Shown here piece after piece: positions 1 to 7,981 of a stretch of DNA of 64,000 bases. This DNA comes from an uncultured Erythrobacter sp. (GTDB lineage: Bacteria > Pseudomonadota > Alphaproteobacteria > Sphingomonadales > Sphingomonadaceae). Positions within the stretch are counted from its first letter, which is position 1, and each line of letters begins with the position of its first letter. The DNA is taken from NCBI RefSeq assembly GCF_947497915.1, contig NZ_CANMIJ010000002.1, positions 496,001-560,000 of the forward strand. The letters run 5' to 3'. Made by a program: the position numbers and the translations under genes. Under the pieces are notes generated by a model. That model was not told the origin of the DNA. It saw nothing but the letters and a program-made list of their open reading frames with translations, and made no database searches.

Positions 1-845
1 GCTTCCATGAATTTATCGGTCAGCAAAACACCGTGGTGCAGATTGAGCGCTTTACGGTTGAAATCGCCCGATGGCTTACGAATTTCGAGGAATTCCTCGA
101 TCTCAGGGTGGCTCACATCGAGATAGCAAGCCGCCGAACCGCGGCGCAGCGAACCTTGTGAAATGGCGAGCGTCAGGCTGTCCATGACGCGCACGAACGG
201 GATGATGCCGCTGGTTTTGCCGTTGAGGCCAACCGGCTCACCAATGCCGCGGACATTGCCCCAATAGGTGCCGATGCCGCCGCCTTTAGAGGCAAGCCAG
301 ACATTCTCGTTCCATGTGTTCACGATGCCATCGAGGCTGTCGGACACAGAGTTCAGATAGCAGCTGATTGGCAGGCCGCGCGATGTGCCGCCATTGGACA
401 GAACCGGTGTTGCCGGCATGAACCACAAGTTGGAAATATAATCATACAGTCGCTGGGCGTGTTCCTGATCATCGGCATAGGCATCGGCCACACGCGCAAA
501 GAGATCCTGGAATGTTTCATTGGGCAGCAAATAGCGATCGATCAGCGTCTCTTTGCCGAATTCGGTCAGCTTGGAATCGCGCGTTTCGTCGGTTTTGACT
601 GTGAAACGGCGATCGTTGACCTTTTTGCTATCGATATCGACGGCGGCCTTGCTCGCTTCGCCAATCGCACCGGCCAGCGCAGCGCCGGCCTTTTCGGCGA
701 TCAGCTCATCGCTGCCTTTATCGGTCGTTTTCATGCTCACCGCTTTCGCTTCGGTTTCGGTGCTGGTCGCAGCCCCGGTGTCTGTTTCAGTCACTGCGTC
801 GCCTGTGTTCTCGCTTGGCACGCTATCACTCGCTTTAAATTCCAT
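1..845 (-). CDS. nrdA: Class I ribonucleoside-diphosphate reductase alpha subunit (5' part, runs off the window)
   Basis: This enzyme reduces ribonucleoside diphosphates to deoxyribonucleotides in the cytoplasm, with a beta (NrdB) partner not seen here. About 281 codons are present. The first ~75 residues are a low-conservation Thr/Glu/Ala-rich leader. The conserved core follows, with motifs LSNGGTSRGLPISCYLN (containing a redox Cys), SKGGGIGTYWGNVRGIGE and SQGSLRRGSAACYLDVSHPE, all typical of alphaproteobacterial class I alpha chains. Motifs of the B12-dependent class II enzyme are absent. The start is the ATG at 845-843, preceded by a weak GGGGCAGAG. The 3' end lies outside the window. Upstream lies about 620 bp without a gene, with an NrdR-like box at 1070-1083. 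Confidence 0.93.
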   Translation of the reverse strand, partial: MEFKASDSVPSENTGDAVTETDTGAATSTETEAKAVSMKTTDKGSDELIAEKAGAALAGAIGEASKAAVDIDSKKVNDRRFTVKTDETRDSKLTEFGKETLIDRYLLPNETFQDLFARVADAYADDQEHAQRLYDYISNLWFMPATPVLSNGGTSRGLPISCYLNSVSDSLDGIVNTWNENVWLASKGGGIGTYWGNVRGIGEPVGLNGKTSGIIPFVRVMDSLTLAISQGSLRRGSAACYLDVSHPEIEEFLEIRKPSGDFNRKALNLHHGVLLTDKFME

Positions 846-1470
846 CTCTGCCCCATTCGCCTCGCTCGAATCGGCGCGCAGCCCCTTATAGCGGAGAATT
901 GCGTATGTTCCGATTCTGTTCTCTACAGACCGATCAACAGAAAACCCACAGCTTGTGCTGTGTCTTATCCTTCGATCACCCCAATCCGGCACGGTTCACT
1001 CACTACGCAGACTCCGATCCCCTCACGCAAAGCCCCGTATTCGAAAATATGGGGTCGATACGCTGCGATCACTAGGTCTTGTGGGTAAGCAGCCCCGAAC
1101 AACCACTAGATAGTGAATCACAGGTGCGATTGACGCAAGAGGGTAAATACCGATTAACGTAAACTCTGGCTCAGTTTGGCCGGTGTATTACTTTGCTGCA
1201 ACGCCGCGACGCGGCGGAAACCCTAGGCTTGTCAGACACGCAACCCCTAAAAGGAATCTGCGAAAAAATTTTGACGTGCAAAAGGTGCCAAGCGGGCTTG
1301 TGAATCATTCGAATCCAAGCGCGCAACAATCGAATCCAAAGCGGCCCCTCGGCAGCACGCAATTCGTGTCGCAAAATTACAAGTGCGCGAATTTCGCAGC
1401 AATTGAATCGCTTCGCCGATCAGTTTCAAATTTTGCTCAAGTGATTCGCGCGACGTTGCGGAACGCTGCG
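846..1470. other. Gene-free region upstream of nrdA (probable leader and promoter)
   Basis: I see no convincing gene in these 625 bases; the short frames here lack family features. The region holds a perfect inverted repeat, CACAGC-TTGT-GCTGTG, at 947-962, and a second hairpin at 1033-1054 (CCCCGTATT-CGAA-AATATGGGG). It also holds an NrdR-like box at 1070-1083, an incomplete CACTA-GA-TAGTG palindrome at 1104-1115, nine GANTC sites, and a 10-bp direct repeat at 1309-1318 and 1330-1339. The most economical reading is the promoter and long 5' leader of nrdA, transcribed leftward. Confidence 0.6.
1070..1083 (-). promoter_or_regulatory. NrdR-like operator
   Basis: On the minus strand this reads CACAAGACCTAGTG, which fits the CAC-W-A-N4-T-W-GTG core of published NrdR boxes at every fixed position. 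NrdR boxes normally come in tandem about three helical turns apart. The only second candidate here is the shorter palindrome CACTATCTAGTG at 1104-1115, whose spacer is 2 bp too short and whose centre is 33 bp away. The box lies 225 bp upstream of the nrdA start codon, which would imply a long leader. Confidence 0.45.
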
Positions 1471-2373
1471 TCAGGCGGGCGCTTTCACGCTTCCCACGTG
1501 ATCGACAATTTCTTGCGTCACGCGGCCAATCAGCTCGACAGGAATGTCATGACCCCAGCCCGGAATGGTCACCAGCTTTGCGCCCGGAATATGCGCGGCG
1601 GTGTCCTGCCCGCCTTCCAGCTTGACCAGCGGATCATCTTCGCCGTGCAGCACCAGAGTTGGCGTGGTGACATTCTTCAATCGCTCACGCCGGTCACCAT
1701 CGTCGATGATCGCCGCCAGTTGGCGCGGGAGGCCGGGAGGATAGACGCTGCGGCGGATCGCCTTCAGCACCTTTTCCTCGCGGCGCTGCGGATCGGCGGG
1801 ATAGCCGGGGCTACCAATGCTTTGCTGCACATTGATGCCGTGGGCGAGCAGGTCCTGCTCTTCCATAGATGTCAGCGGCGCGATCAGCGCTTGCATTGCT
1901 TGTTTGTCAGCCTGCGGCACTTTGGGATTGCCGGTGGTCGACATGATCGAGGTAAGCGAAAGCAGCTTATCCGCGTGATTGATGCCCATCAGTTGAACGA
2001 TCATCCCGCCCATCGACGCACCCACAACATGCGCGCGCTCAATCTCTAGCGCGTCGAGCAATCCGGCAGCATCAGCGGCCATATCCGCCAGCGTGTATGG
2101 CACGCGCGCAGGGAAACCGATCATCTTGCGCAGCACCTGCATTTTGAGACCGGGGGCCTTTGCGCCCTCCATTTTTTGACTAAGGCCAATGTCGCGATTG
2201 TCATAGCGGATCACGCGGTAACCCTCGCCCACCAACGCCTCGACAAATTCATCGGGCCACAACACCATTTGCGCGCCCAGCCCCATCACGAGCAGGATCG
2301 GTTCGTGATCAGGGTTTCCATTGTCTTCGTAAAACAGCTCGATACCGGTGTTGGGCGTGGTAATTGTGGGCAT
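1471..2373 (-). CDS. Alpha/beta-fold hydrolase
   Basis: A 300-aa cytoplasmic protein with a complete alpha/beta hydrolase triad. The nucleophile elbow is GASMGG (Ser near residue 121), the acid is in GEDDPLV near residue 245, and the histidine is in GWGHDIP near residue 275. The oxyanion-hole stretch LVMGLGAQMVLWPDEFVE follows the first strand. The sequence resembles the family of small esterases and lipases of unknown substrate related to tropinesterase-like hydrolases. It starts at an ATG behind GAGAGAG. It stands alone, with 93 bp to the next gene upstream. The substrate cannot be told from sequence. Confidence 0.85.
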   Translation of the reverse strand: MPTITTPNTGIELFYEDNGNPDHEPILLVMGLGAQMVLWPDEFVEALVGEGYRVIRYDNRDIGLSQKMEGAKAPGLKMQVLRKMIGFPARVPYTLADMAADAAGLLDALEIERAHVVGASMGGMIVQLMGINHADKLLSLTSIMSTTGNPKVPQADKQAMQALIAPLTSMEEQDLLAHGINVQQSIGSPGYPADPQRREEKVLKAIRRSVYPPGLPRQLAAIIDDGDRRERLKNVTTPTLVLHGEDDPLVKLEGGQDTAAHIPGAKLVTIPGWGHDIPVELIGRVTQEIVDHVGSVKAPA

Positions 2374-2466
2374 GGCTTAGGAGGTCTCTCTCTTGATACG
2401 TTTTATTTGAAGACGGGTTTGCCGCATTGGCGCGCGTGCTGCAAGTTATCGGGTAAGCTAAGCCCG

Positions 2467-3414
2467 CTATCGCCAGATCGGCCCGCCAATTTCAAAGCCG
2501 CGCGCCTCCAAACTGTCGAGCACGCCATCGGTCTCTGCCAGCACCCGGAGCGGGACAACCGCGACAGTGGTTCCATTCGCTCCAGCGGCGCCCTCAATCA
2601 TATCGATCCAAGTTGCGCGAATATCCTCGCCCAGCTGCGCATCGGCCCATGGCCAGCACCTGCTAAGCGCCTGTTCTAGCGGGTTCTCCATCACGGCAGG
2701 AATGTTGAATTTACGCCAATCGTCGCCGCGCTGCTCTGTGATTTCCGGGCCTATCTCGGTCGCGGTCATCGCCGCTTCGAGGCACGGGATATGCGAAGCG
2801 GGCGGCGCGTCGGCCAGATTGTCGAGCAAGTCTTCGCCGCGAAACCGCTCCGGACGCTCAATCATCACATCGGCTTTCTTCGCCGCCTTGCGCACAATGT
2901 CGGTCGCATCGTCATCCAGCGTGTCGTTATCGAAATCGAGCCTACGCGCGAGCAGATCGAACGCCGTCATCAGGAAGCTGCCGCGATCGTAATCCTTGTC
3001 ATATTGCTCTTCGAGCGCGGCGAGCCGGGAGCGTTGATCCAAGTCGAGATAATCCGCCGCAACGCCCTTTTCCGGCAATTTGGTAAAGCTGCCCCCGCGA
3101 AAGATCAGACGAAAGACATCGCCCGGAGAAATCTTGGGCCGTGATCGGATGATGACGCGGTCCGCCTCCCCTGTGGCTTCTGTAAGCCGGTCAGGAAACC
3201 ACGGCGTGCTTTCCGGCACAGCGCGAATTTCTCCAACCAGAATGACGGTGCCGGTATCGGTGTGGATCGTCCACATCGGCGCACCAGACCGCTGCGCGGT
3301 GACGACGATCTGGTTTCGGGTGGAGACGGGCTCTTGGGCAGTCTGTGCGAACGCCGTGCCAGTGAAAGACATGCAGACAGCTGCAAAACCAAGAGACCGT
3401 CCTAAATTTTTCAA
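2467..3414 (-). CDS. TraB/GumN (Tiki-like) family protein, probably catalytically dead
   Basis: A 315-aa exported protein. Residues 1-23 form a signal peptide ending at AFA-Q. The mature part opens with PMWTIHTDTGTVILVGEIR, which aligns with the first strand of TraB/GumN/Tiki proteins, where the motif is normally GTxH. Here it is GEIR, so the metal-binding His is missing. Related proteins are membrane or periplasmic metalloproteases or of unknown role. The start is a TTG at 3414; no ATG or GTG would preserve the signal peptide. It is a single gene transcribed divergently from the lipoprotein gene at 3506. Confidence 0.65.
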   Translation of the reverse strand: MKNLGRSLGFAAVCMSFTGTAFAQTAQEPVSTRNQIVVTAQRSGAPMWTIHTDTGTVILVGEIRAVPESTPWFPDRLTEATGEADRVIIRSRPKISPGDVFRLIFRGGSFTKLPEKGVAADYLDLDQRSRLAALEEQYDKDYDRGSFLMTAFDLLARRLDFDNDTLDDDATDIVRKAAKKADVMIERPERFRGEDLLDNLADAPPASHIPCLEAAMTATEIGPEITEQRGDDWRKFNIPAVMENPLEQALSRCWPWADAQLGEDIRATWIDMIEGAAGANGTTVAVVPLRVLAETDGVLDSLEARGFEIGGPIWR

Positions 3415-3505
3415 AGCAATGTCACCGTTTCATTTACTCAAGTCGGTGGGTGTTTATGCCGGGACAAGTATGAACTAGTAATGACATCCGGAGGATATTG
3501 ATTTG

Positions 3506-4003
3506 ATGAGCAAACTAGCATGCATCGTTGTTTCAACTTTTAGCTTGGCCGCATGCGCCACTTTCAACGAAGCAAATAAACGCACTCTAATTTCCTCCAT
3601 CGATCATTCTGAATGGGGAGATCCTAGCCAGCTACGTGTCGACCTCGACACAGGCGCCTACTCGATTGTCTACGGATTAGATTACAAGTCAGGTTCTCGC
3701 GGTCGATCTCGCGGTCGGCCTTTATACCGAACACTCATCGCAAAAGACCTCGACGGGCTCAACGCAATGGTCGCCAAAGCTCAAATATCCGGGCTGACGG
3801 ATGAACAATGCGCAGCGACACCTCGGGGGGAAAGAGGGTACTTTAAGATCTCGAACGGCGGGACGCCGCAGCTTTCCTTGATGCTCAATGGTTCAACATC
3901 GGCGTCATTTGATGATTGGGAATGCTGGACGGATGAAGCGAGCCAGCTTCACGACCATTTGCTCGATCTCTTTGATAAAGAACGCGGTTTGGACCTCAAC
4001 TAG
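3506..4003 (+). CDS. Hypothetical lipoprotein
   Basis: A 165-aa protein with a short signal peptide and a lipobox, SLAAC (Cys near residue 18), so it is probably anchored in the membrane by lipid. The mature domain has two cysteines (EQCAATP and WECWTDE) that could form a disulfide. I recognise no domain. The ATG at 3506 is preferred because GGAGGA at 3490-3495 is well spaced for it; a TTG one codon upstream is possible. AT content is a little higher than in the neighbours. It converges on nadB. Confidence 0.7.
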   Translation: MSKLACIVVSTFSLAACATFNEANKRTLISSIDHSEWGDPSQLRVDLDTGAYSIVYGLDYKSGSRGRSRGRPLYRTLIAKDLDGLNAMVAKAQISGLTDEQCAATPRGERGYFKISNGGTPQLSLMLNGSTSASFDDWECWTDEASQLHDHLLDLFDKERGLDLN

Positions 4004-4048
4004 GGTACTGCCTTTTCGATCAAAAACGTATCGGTGTGAGCGCCTTGC

Positions 4049-5641
4049 TCAAGGCACCAGCACCGTATCGCGTGCTTCTTCATCCAACTCTGGATAATCC
4101 AGCGTGTAATGCAGCCCGCGGCTTTCGTGTCGTTCCAGCGCGCTCTTCACGATCAGCTCGGCTGATTGCAGCAGATTGCGCAGTTCAATGAGGTCGGTGG
4201 TAACGAGGAAGCTGCCGTAATACTCCTCCACTTCCTGTTTGAGCAGGGCGATGCGGTTTTGCGCGCGCTCCAGCCGTTTTGTGGTGCGGACAATGCCGAC
4301 ATAGTTCCACATAAAGCGGCGGATTTCGGTCCAGTTTTGTTTGATCACAACCTGCTCATCGGAATCCGATACGCGGCTTTCATCCCATGGCTTAATCGCA
4401 GGCGGCTGTTCCAATTCATCCCAGCGCGCAAGGATATCTTCCGCTGCCGCTTCGCCGAATACGAAGCATTCCAGCAGGCTGTTTGAGGCCAGCCGGTTCG
4501 CGCCGTGAAGGCCGCTTTCGGTGACTTCGCCTGCGGCCCATAGGCCGGGTAGATCGGTGCGAGCGTTCAAATCCACAACCACGCCGCCGCACGTATAATG
4601 CTGCGCCGGGACAACCGGAATCGGGCCGGTGGTCATATCAATGCCAAGGCCGGACAGCTTTTCATGGATCGTCGGGAAATGCTCTTTCACAAATTCGGCC
4701 GGTTTGTGGCTGATATCGAGGTGGACGTAATCGAGGCCAAAGCGTTTGATCTGGTCATCGATCGCGCGCGCGACGACATCGCGCGGGGCCAGTTCCATCC
4801 GCTCTGAATCGTAATCGGCCATGAAACGGTGACCGGTTTCGGGGTGGAGCAGATGCCCACCCTCTCCGCGAACGGCCTCTGTGACGAGGAAGTTTTTGAC
4901 TTCGAGATTGTAAAGGCAGGTTGGGTGGAACTGCATCATTTCCATATTGGAAACGCGCGCGCCTGCTCGCCATGCCATTGCGATCCCGTCCCCGGTCGCG
5001 CCGCGCGGTGCGGTGCTGAATTGATAGACGCGCCCTGCCCCGCCAGCGGCCAGTATCGTGGCGCGCGCGATATAACGTTCGACCCGCCCGTTTTCTGTGT
5101 TGAGCGCGTACACGCCCCAAACGCGGCCTGCGGCAGAGAATTTCTCACCGTGGCGGTCTGTGATGAAATCGATGCATGTCCGCCCGGGTGCGAGCGTGAT
5201 GTTGGGTGACGCTTCGGCAGCCTTCAGCAGCGCGGATTGCACCGCCCAACCGGTCGCGTCATCGACGTGTACGATACGGCGGTGCGAATGGCCGCCCTCT
5301 CGCGTCAGGTGCAGCGAATCCTCATCGCGGTTGAACGGCACGCCCAGCTCGCAAAGACGATCAATCGCTTTGGGTGCGCCTTCGATCACGAACTCGACGG
5401 TCGCAATGTCATTGAGGCCCGCGCCTGCGACCATCGTATCGCGCACGTGATTGTCGAATGTATCTCCCGCATCCAGCACAGCGGCGATGCCGCCCTGCGC
5501 CCATGCGGTCGATCCTCCGGTTAGCGAGCCTTTGGCGAGCACCAGCACCCGCTTGCTCTCCGCCAATTCGAGCGCGGCAGTAAGGCCCGCTGCGCCAGAG
5601 CCGATCACAATGACATCATAGTCTTTTGTTGCTTCATTCAT
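4049..5641 (-). CDS. nadB: L-aspartate oxidase
   Basis: First step of de novo NAD synthesis: FAD-dependent oxidation of L-aspartate to iminoaspartate, which NadA then condenses to quinolinate. The 530-aa product has the FAD dinucleotide fold IVIGSGAAGL at residues 11-20, the STAWAQGGIAA loop, the TREGGHSHRRIVH region, the HYTCGGV motif, and the FAD-binding LHGANRLASNSLLE signature near residues 380-395. A helical C-terminal domain follows, as in the succinate dehydrogenase/fumarate reductase flavoprotein superfamily. In-frame starts at 5662 and 5653 exist, but the ATG at 5641 places the FAD fold at the usual distance. nadA and nadC are not adjacent. Confidence 0.95.
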   Translation of the reverse strand: MNEATKDYDVIVIGSGAAGLTAALELAESKRVLVLAKGSLTGGSTAWAQGGIAAVLDAGDTFDNHVRDTMVAGAGLNDIATVEFVIEGAPKAIDRLCELGVPFNRDEDSLHLTREGGHSHRRIVHVDDATGWAVQSALLKAAEASPNITLAPGRTCIDFITDRHGEKFSAAGRVWGVYALNTENGRVERYIARATILAAGGAGRVYQFSTAPRGATGDGIAMAWRAGARVSNMEMMQFHPTCLYNLEVKNFLVTEAVRGEGGHLLHPETGHRFMADYDSERMELAPRDVVARAIDDQIKRFGLDYVHLDISHKPAEFVKEHFPTIHEKLSGLGIDMTTGPIPVVPAQHYTCGGVVVDLNARTDLPGLWAAGEVTESGLHGANRLASNSLLECFVFGEAAAEDILARWDELEQPPAIKPWDESRVSDSDEQVVIKQNWTEIRRFMWNYVGIVRTTKRLERAQNRIALLKQEVEEYYGSFLVTTDLIELRNLLQSAELIVKSALERHESRGLHYTLDYPELDEEARDTVLVP

Positions 5642-5742
5642 GGCGCAGGCCATGGCCCGCAAACCGGATCAGGGCAAGGGTTGAGAGGCAGGGTGCGAAG
5701 TCGCGCTTGTATAGCGGGGCATTCATAGCCAAGCGTTTGAAT

Positions 5743-6261
5743 ATGGCAGGATCAACACCCAAATCGCCGCGCGCCGCGTTGATCGAACGCCTAACCGGCT
5801 ATTGGAAGCTGGAGGCGTGGAACATCCTGCTGATGCCGGTTGCCATGACGTTTCTGGCGGGCGGAAAAGTTGGCATTCTGTCGATAGTCACGATGGCGGC
5901 GATGATGGCGCTGCTAGCCATCGGCGCGATCTATTGGCGCGCGAAATTGCACCATATCGATCGAGGAGTGTCTCCTGACAGCACAATCCGACAGCTTGCA
6001 AAGCTCGATATGCTGATGGCATTTGCCAGCGTGATCGCAGGCGCTGCGGTGATCGCTGCGTGGACGATGGAGGGGCTGGCCATTGGCACGGCGGATCGAT
6101 GGGTTACGACAGTGGCCGGGTGTCTAACCGTGCTCGAATACATCAATTACTATCACCGCCAATTGCAGCATTTTGATCATGCGGCGGACTGGAAAAGGCT
6201 GATGTCGGGACGCGGTTTTCGCAAAAGTCAGCTGCGGCAGGATATCGAACGGCTCGGCTAA
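5743..6261 (+). CDS. Hypothetical inner-membrane protein
   Basis: A 172-aa protein with about four transmembrane segments (near residues 20-40, 42-62, 85-108 and 115-135) and a basic C-terminal tail (RGFRKSQLRQDIERLG). No family is recognised. The ATG at 5743 is preferred over an upstream in-frame start at 5626, which would overlap the nadB 5' end and add a non-hydrophobic extension. Its last 4 bp overlap the end of the convergent MBL-fold gene. Confidence 0.7.
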   Translation: MAGSTPKSPRAALIERLTGYWKLEAWNILLMPVAMTFLAGGKVGILSIVTMAAMMALLAIGAIYWRAKLHHIDRGVSPDSTIRQLAKLDMLMAFASVIAGAAVIAAWTMEGLAIGTADRWVTTVAGCLTVLEYINYYHRQLQHFDHAADWKRLMSGRGFRKSQLRQDIERLG

Positions 6262-7283
6262 AGCGCGTAGCAATCCAAATCGGCAGCCACGCTTACATCA
6301 CCGGTATAGCTTTGCGCGATGGCATCAAGGCTGCCTTCGATCCGGCTGAGGGACCGCTCCATATTATGCGTCAGGACAAGGCGCGCTGGCTTCATCGCCC
6401 CGGCAAGCTGACCGATTTCGGCAGGCGTTCGGTGCAGCCCGCGCGGCTGGCCCTGCTCGCCATTGATCACATGATGCGCGAACAGGATCGCCGGGCTCGC
6501 ATCCTCTAGCATCATCTGGAACACCAAAGACCGTCCGCTTTGATCGCCTGCAATCACCACCGCTTTGTCGCCAACTTCGATTTCATAGGCCAATGCAGGC
6601 ACAGGGCCGTGATCAACCGGATAGGCGATCACCGAAAAATCATTCGACACATCAAGTGGCGTAACTTCACCATTTCCGCCAAGCGAAGGAATGTCGCGCA
6701 CTTCGATCTGCGCCTTGCCTTCTGTGCCGTCGCCATAGCCGCCATTATAGGCAAACGCGCCGCCCTTCTTGGCGATCAGGCGCTGGATAAATTCGCTTGT
6801 CGCGGGGAAGCGCGGGGCATCGCCCGGCCCGACAAGTGTAAGCGGCGCCGTGCGACCCTCAAACCCGCCTGTGTTCAGAATGTCGATAACATCGCCCGCA
6901 TGATCGGCGTGGAGATGGGTCAGCAGGATCGCATCGAGCGTCGCAACCTTTCCGCCCGCCTCGGCAAAGCGCAAAAAGCTGCCCGAACCTGCATCAATCA
7001 GCAGCTTCGCCTCGCCGTCGATCCATAGCAGATAGGATGTGCCTGCACGCCCTGCCTCGGCAATCGGGCCGCCGCTACCCAAGACCTGCAAAGCCGCGCC
7101 TTCTCCGGGGCATCTTGCGGGCTGCTCAGCGCGTGGAATACCCGCCATCGGATCTGCGGGCGAGGGTTGCGGATCAGTGCTTTTGTCGGAGAACGCCATC
7201 CCGCATCCCGCCAGAGCCGTGCAGCCTAGCAATGCGATAACGCGGCCAAAGTTGGCGCCGAATGCCTTGTTACGCTGCCCCAT
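6258..7283 (-). CDS. MBL-fold metal-dependent hydrolase, lipoprotein
   Basis: A 341-aa exported protein with an N-terminal signal and lipobox ALAGC (near residues 24-28), followed by a proline-rich linker. The metallo-beta-lactamase fold has the zinc ligands THLHADH, a second-site His in YPVDHGPVPA, the Asp in IAGDQS, and His residues in LFAHHV and LTHNM. The pattern fits the RNase Z/arylsulfatase-like branch, often annotated as MBL-fold metallohydrolase. Lipidation suggests a periplasmic job, so an RNA substrate is unlikely. The ATG at 7283 has GGGAG six bases upstream; a TTG and a GTG further up are less likely. Confidence 0.82.
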   Translation of the reverse strand: MGQRNKAFGANFGRVIALLGCTALAGCGMAFSDKSTDPQPSPADPMAGIPRAEQPARCPGEGAALQVLGSGGPIAEAGRAGTSYLLWIDGEAKLLIDAGSGSFLRFAEAGGKVATLDAILLTHLHADHAGDVIDILNTGGFEGRTAPLTLVGPGDAPRFPATSEFIQRLIAKKGGAFAYNGGYGDGTEGKAQIEVRDIPSLGGNGEVTPLDVSNDFSVIAYPVDHGPVPALAYEIEVGDKAVVIAGDQSGRSLVFQMMLEDASPAILFAHHVINGEQGQPRGLHRTPAEIGQLAGAMKPARLVLTHNMERSLSRIEGSLDAIAQSYTGDVSVAADLDCYAL

Positions 7284-7387
7284 ATTCACTCCCAAACCTG
7301 TGTTGCTCCCAGGATGCGCACGGTGTCGCGAACTTACAAGGTTTGAAGGCGCCGTCCGCTATGAAGGTCGCAATTCAGGAGCGCTCC

Positions 7388-7969
7388 ATGTCAATCAATC
7401 ATCTCGTATTTTCTGCAAGAATGCTCGCCTTGTGCGCGGTTACGGGCTTAACCGCCTCTGCGCCATCGCTGGCGCAAGACAGTTCCAAAAGAGTCACCTT
7501 GTTCCAAAAAGAGGATGGCGGCGAAACTGCAATCGTCTCGCGCTTCGAGACAACCTGCTCTCTGCGTTGGTTGAGCGAGACTGACCTCAACGGCTTCGCC
7601 ATCATTATCGGCAAAACCACGATCACAAGTGACCTGCTGATCTTCACAGATAGAGACATGGGATCCCACGGCGGCGATATGACTCTGCGGAGATTCACTG
7701 AGGATGGCGGCATCGTCGCCTCGACCGCCCCTTTCGAAAAGAAACGCCTACCCGAAGGGTTCTTCCAATATTTCGCCAAACTCGACAAATTAAAGATCGA
7801 CTTCGACGTGTTGAAAACTAGTGGTGATTTGTTGTTGCAAACCGAAACTGAAGGACCGGAAATAATCGAATTTCGCAGCGTCCTGCGCGATGAAGCTGTC
7901 GCGGAGTTCGGTAAATGTCTTGAAAGCCAATCCGACCACTGGACCCTCGAAAAGGGTCTCGGGTCATAA
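7388..7969 (+). CDS. Hypothetical exported protein
   Basis: A 193-aa protein with a signal peptide of about 28 residues ending near SLAQ, then a beta-rich mature domain with two Cys residues (TTCSLRW and GKCLES). No family is recognised. The start at 7388 has AGGAG at 7377-7381. An upstream in-frame start at 7262 would run through the divergent MBL-fold gene and is rejected. It ends 12 bp before the convergent ABC ATPase gene. Confidence 0.65.
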   Translation: MSINHLVFSARMLALCAVTGLTASAPSLAQDSSKRVTLFQKEDGGETAIVSRFETTCSLRWLSETDLNGFAIIIGKTTITSDLLIFTDRDMGSHGGDMTLRRFTEDGGIVASTAPFEKKRLPEGFFQYFAKLDKLKIDFDVLKTSGDLLLQTETEGPEIIEFRSVLRDEAVAEFGKCLESQSDHWTLEKGLGS

Positions 7970-7981
7970 CCGGCTGGTTGA

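Noticed and set aside
846..1090. Adenosylcobalamin riboswitch before the ribonucleotide reductase gene
   Set aside because: No B12-box sequence is visible, and the enzyme is class I, which does not use B12.
1183..2049. 288-codon plus-strand frame overlapping the hydrolase and its downstream gap
   Set aside because: Most of it is antisense to the alpha/beta hydrolase; no family signal.
4042..4055. GCCTTG-CT-CAAGGC hairpin as a terminator of nadB
   Set aside because: It overlaps the end of the coding region, the loop is only two bases, and no T-run follows.
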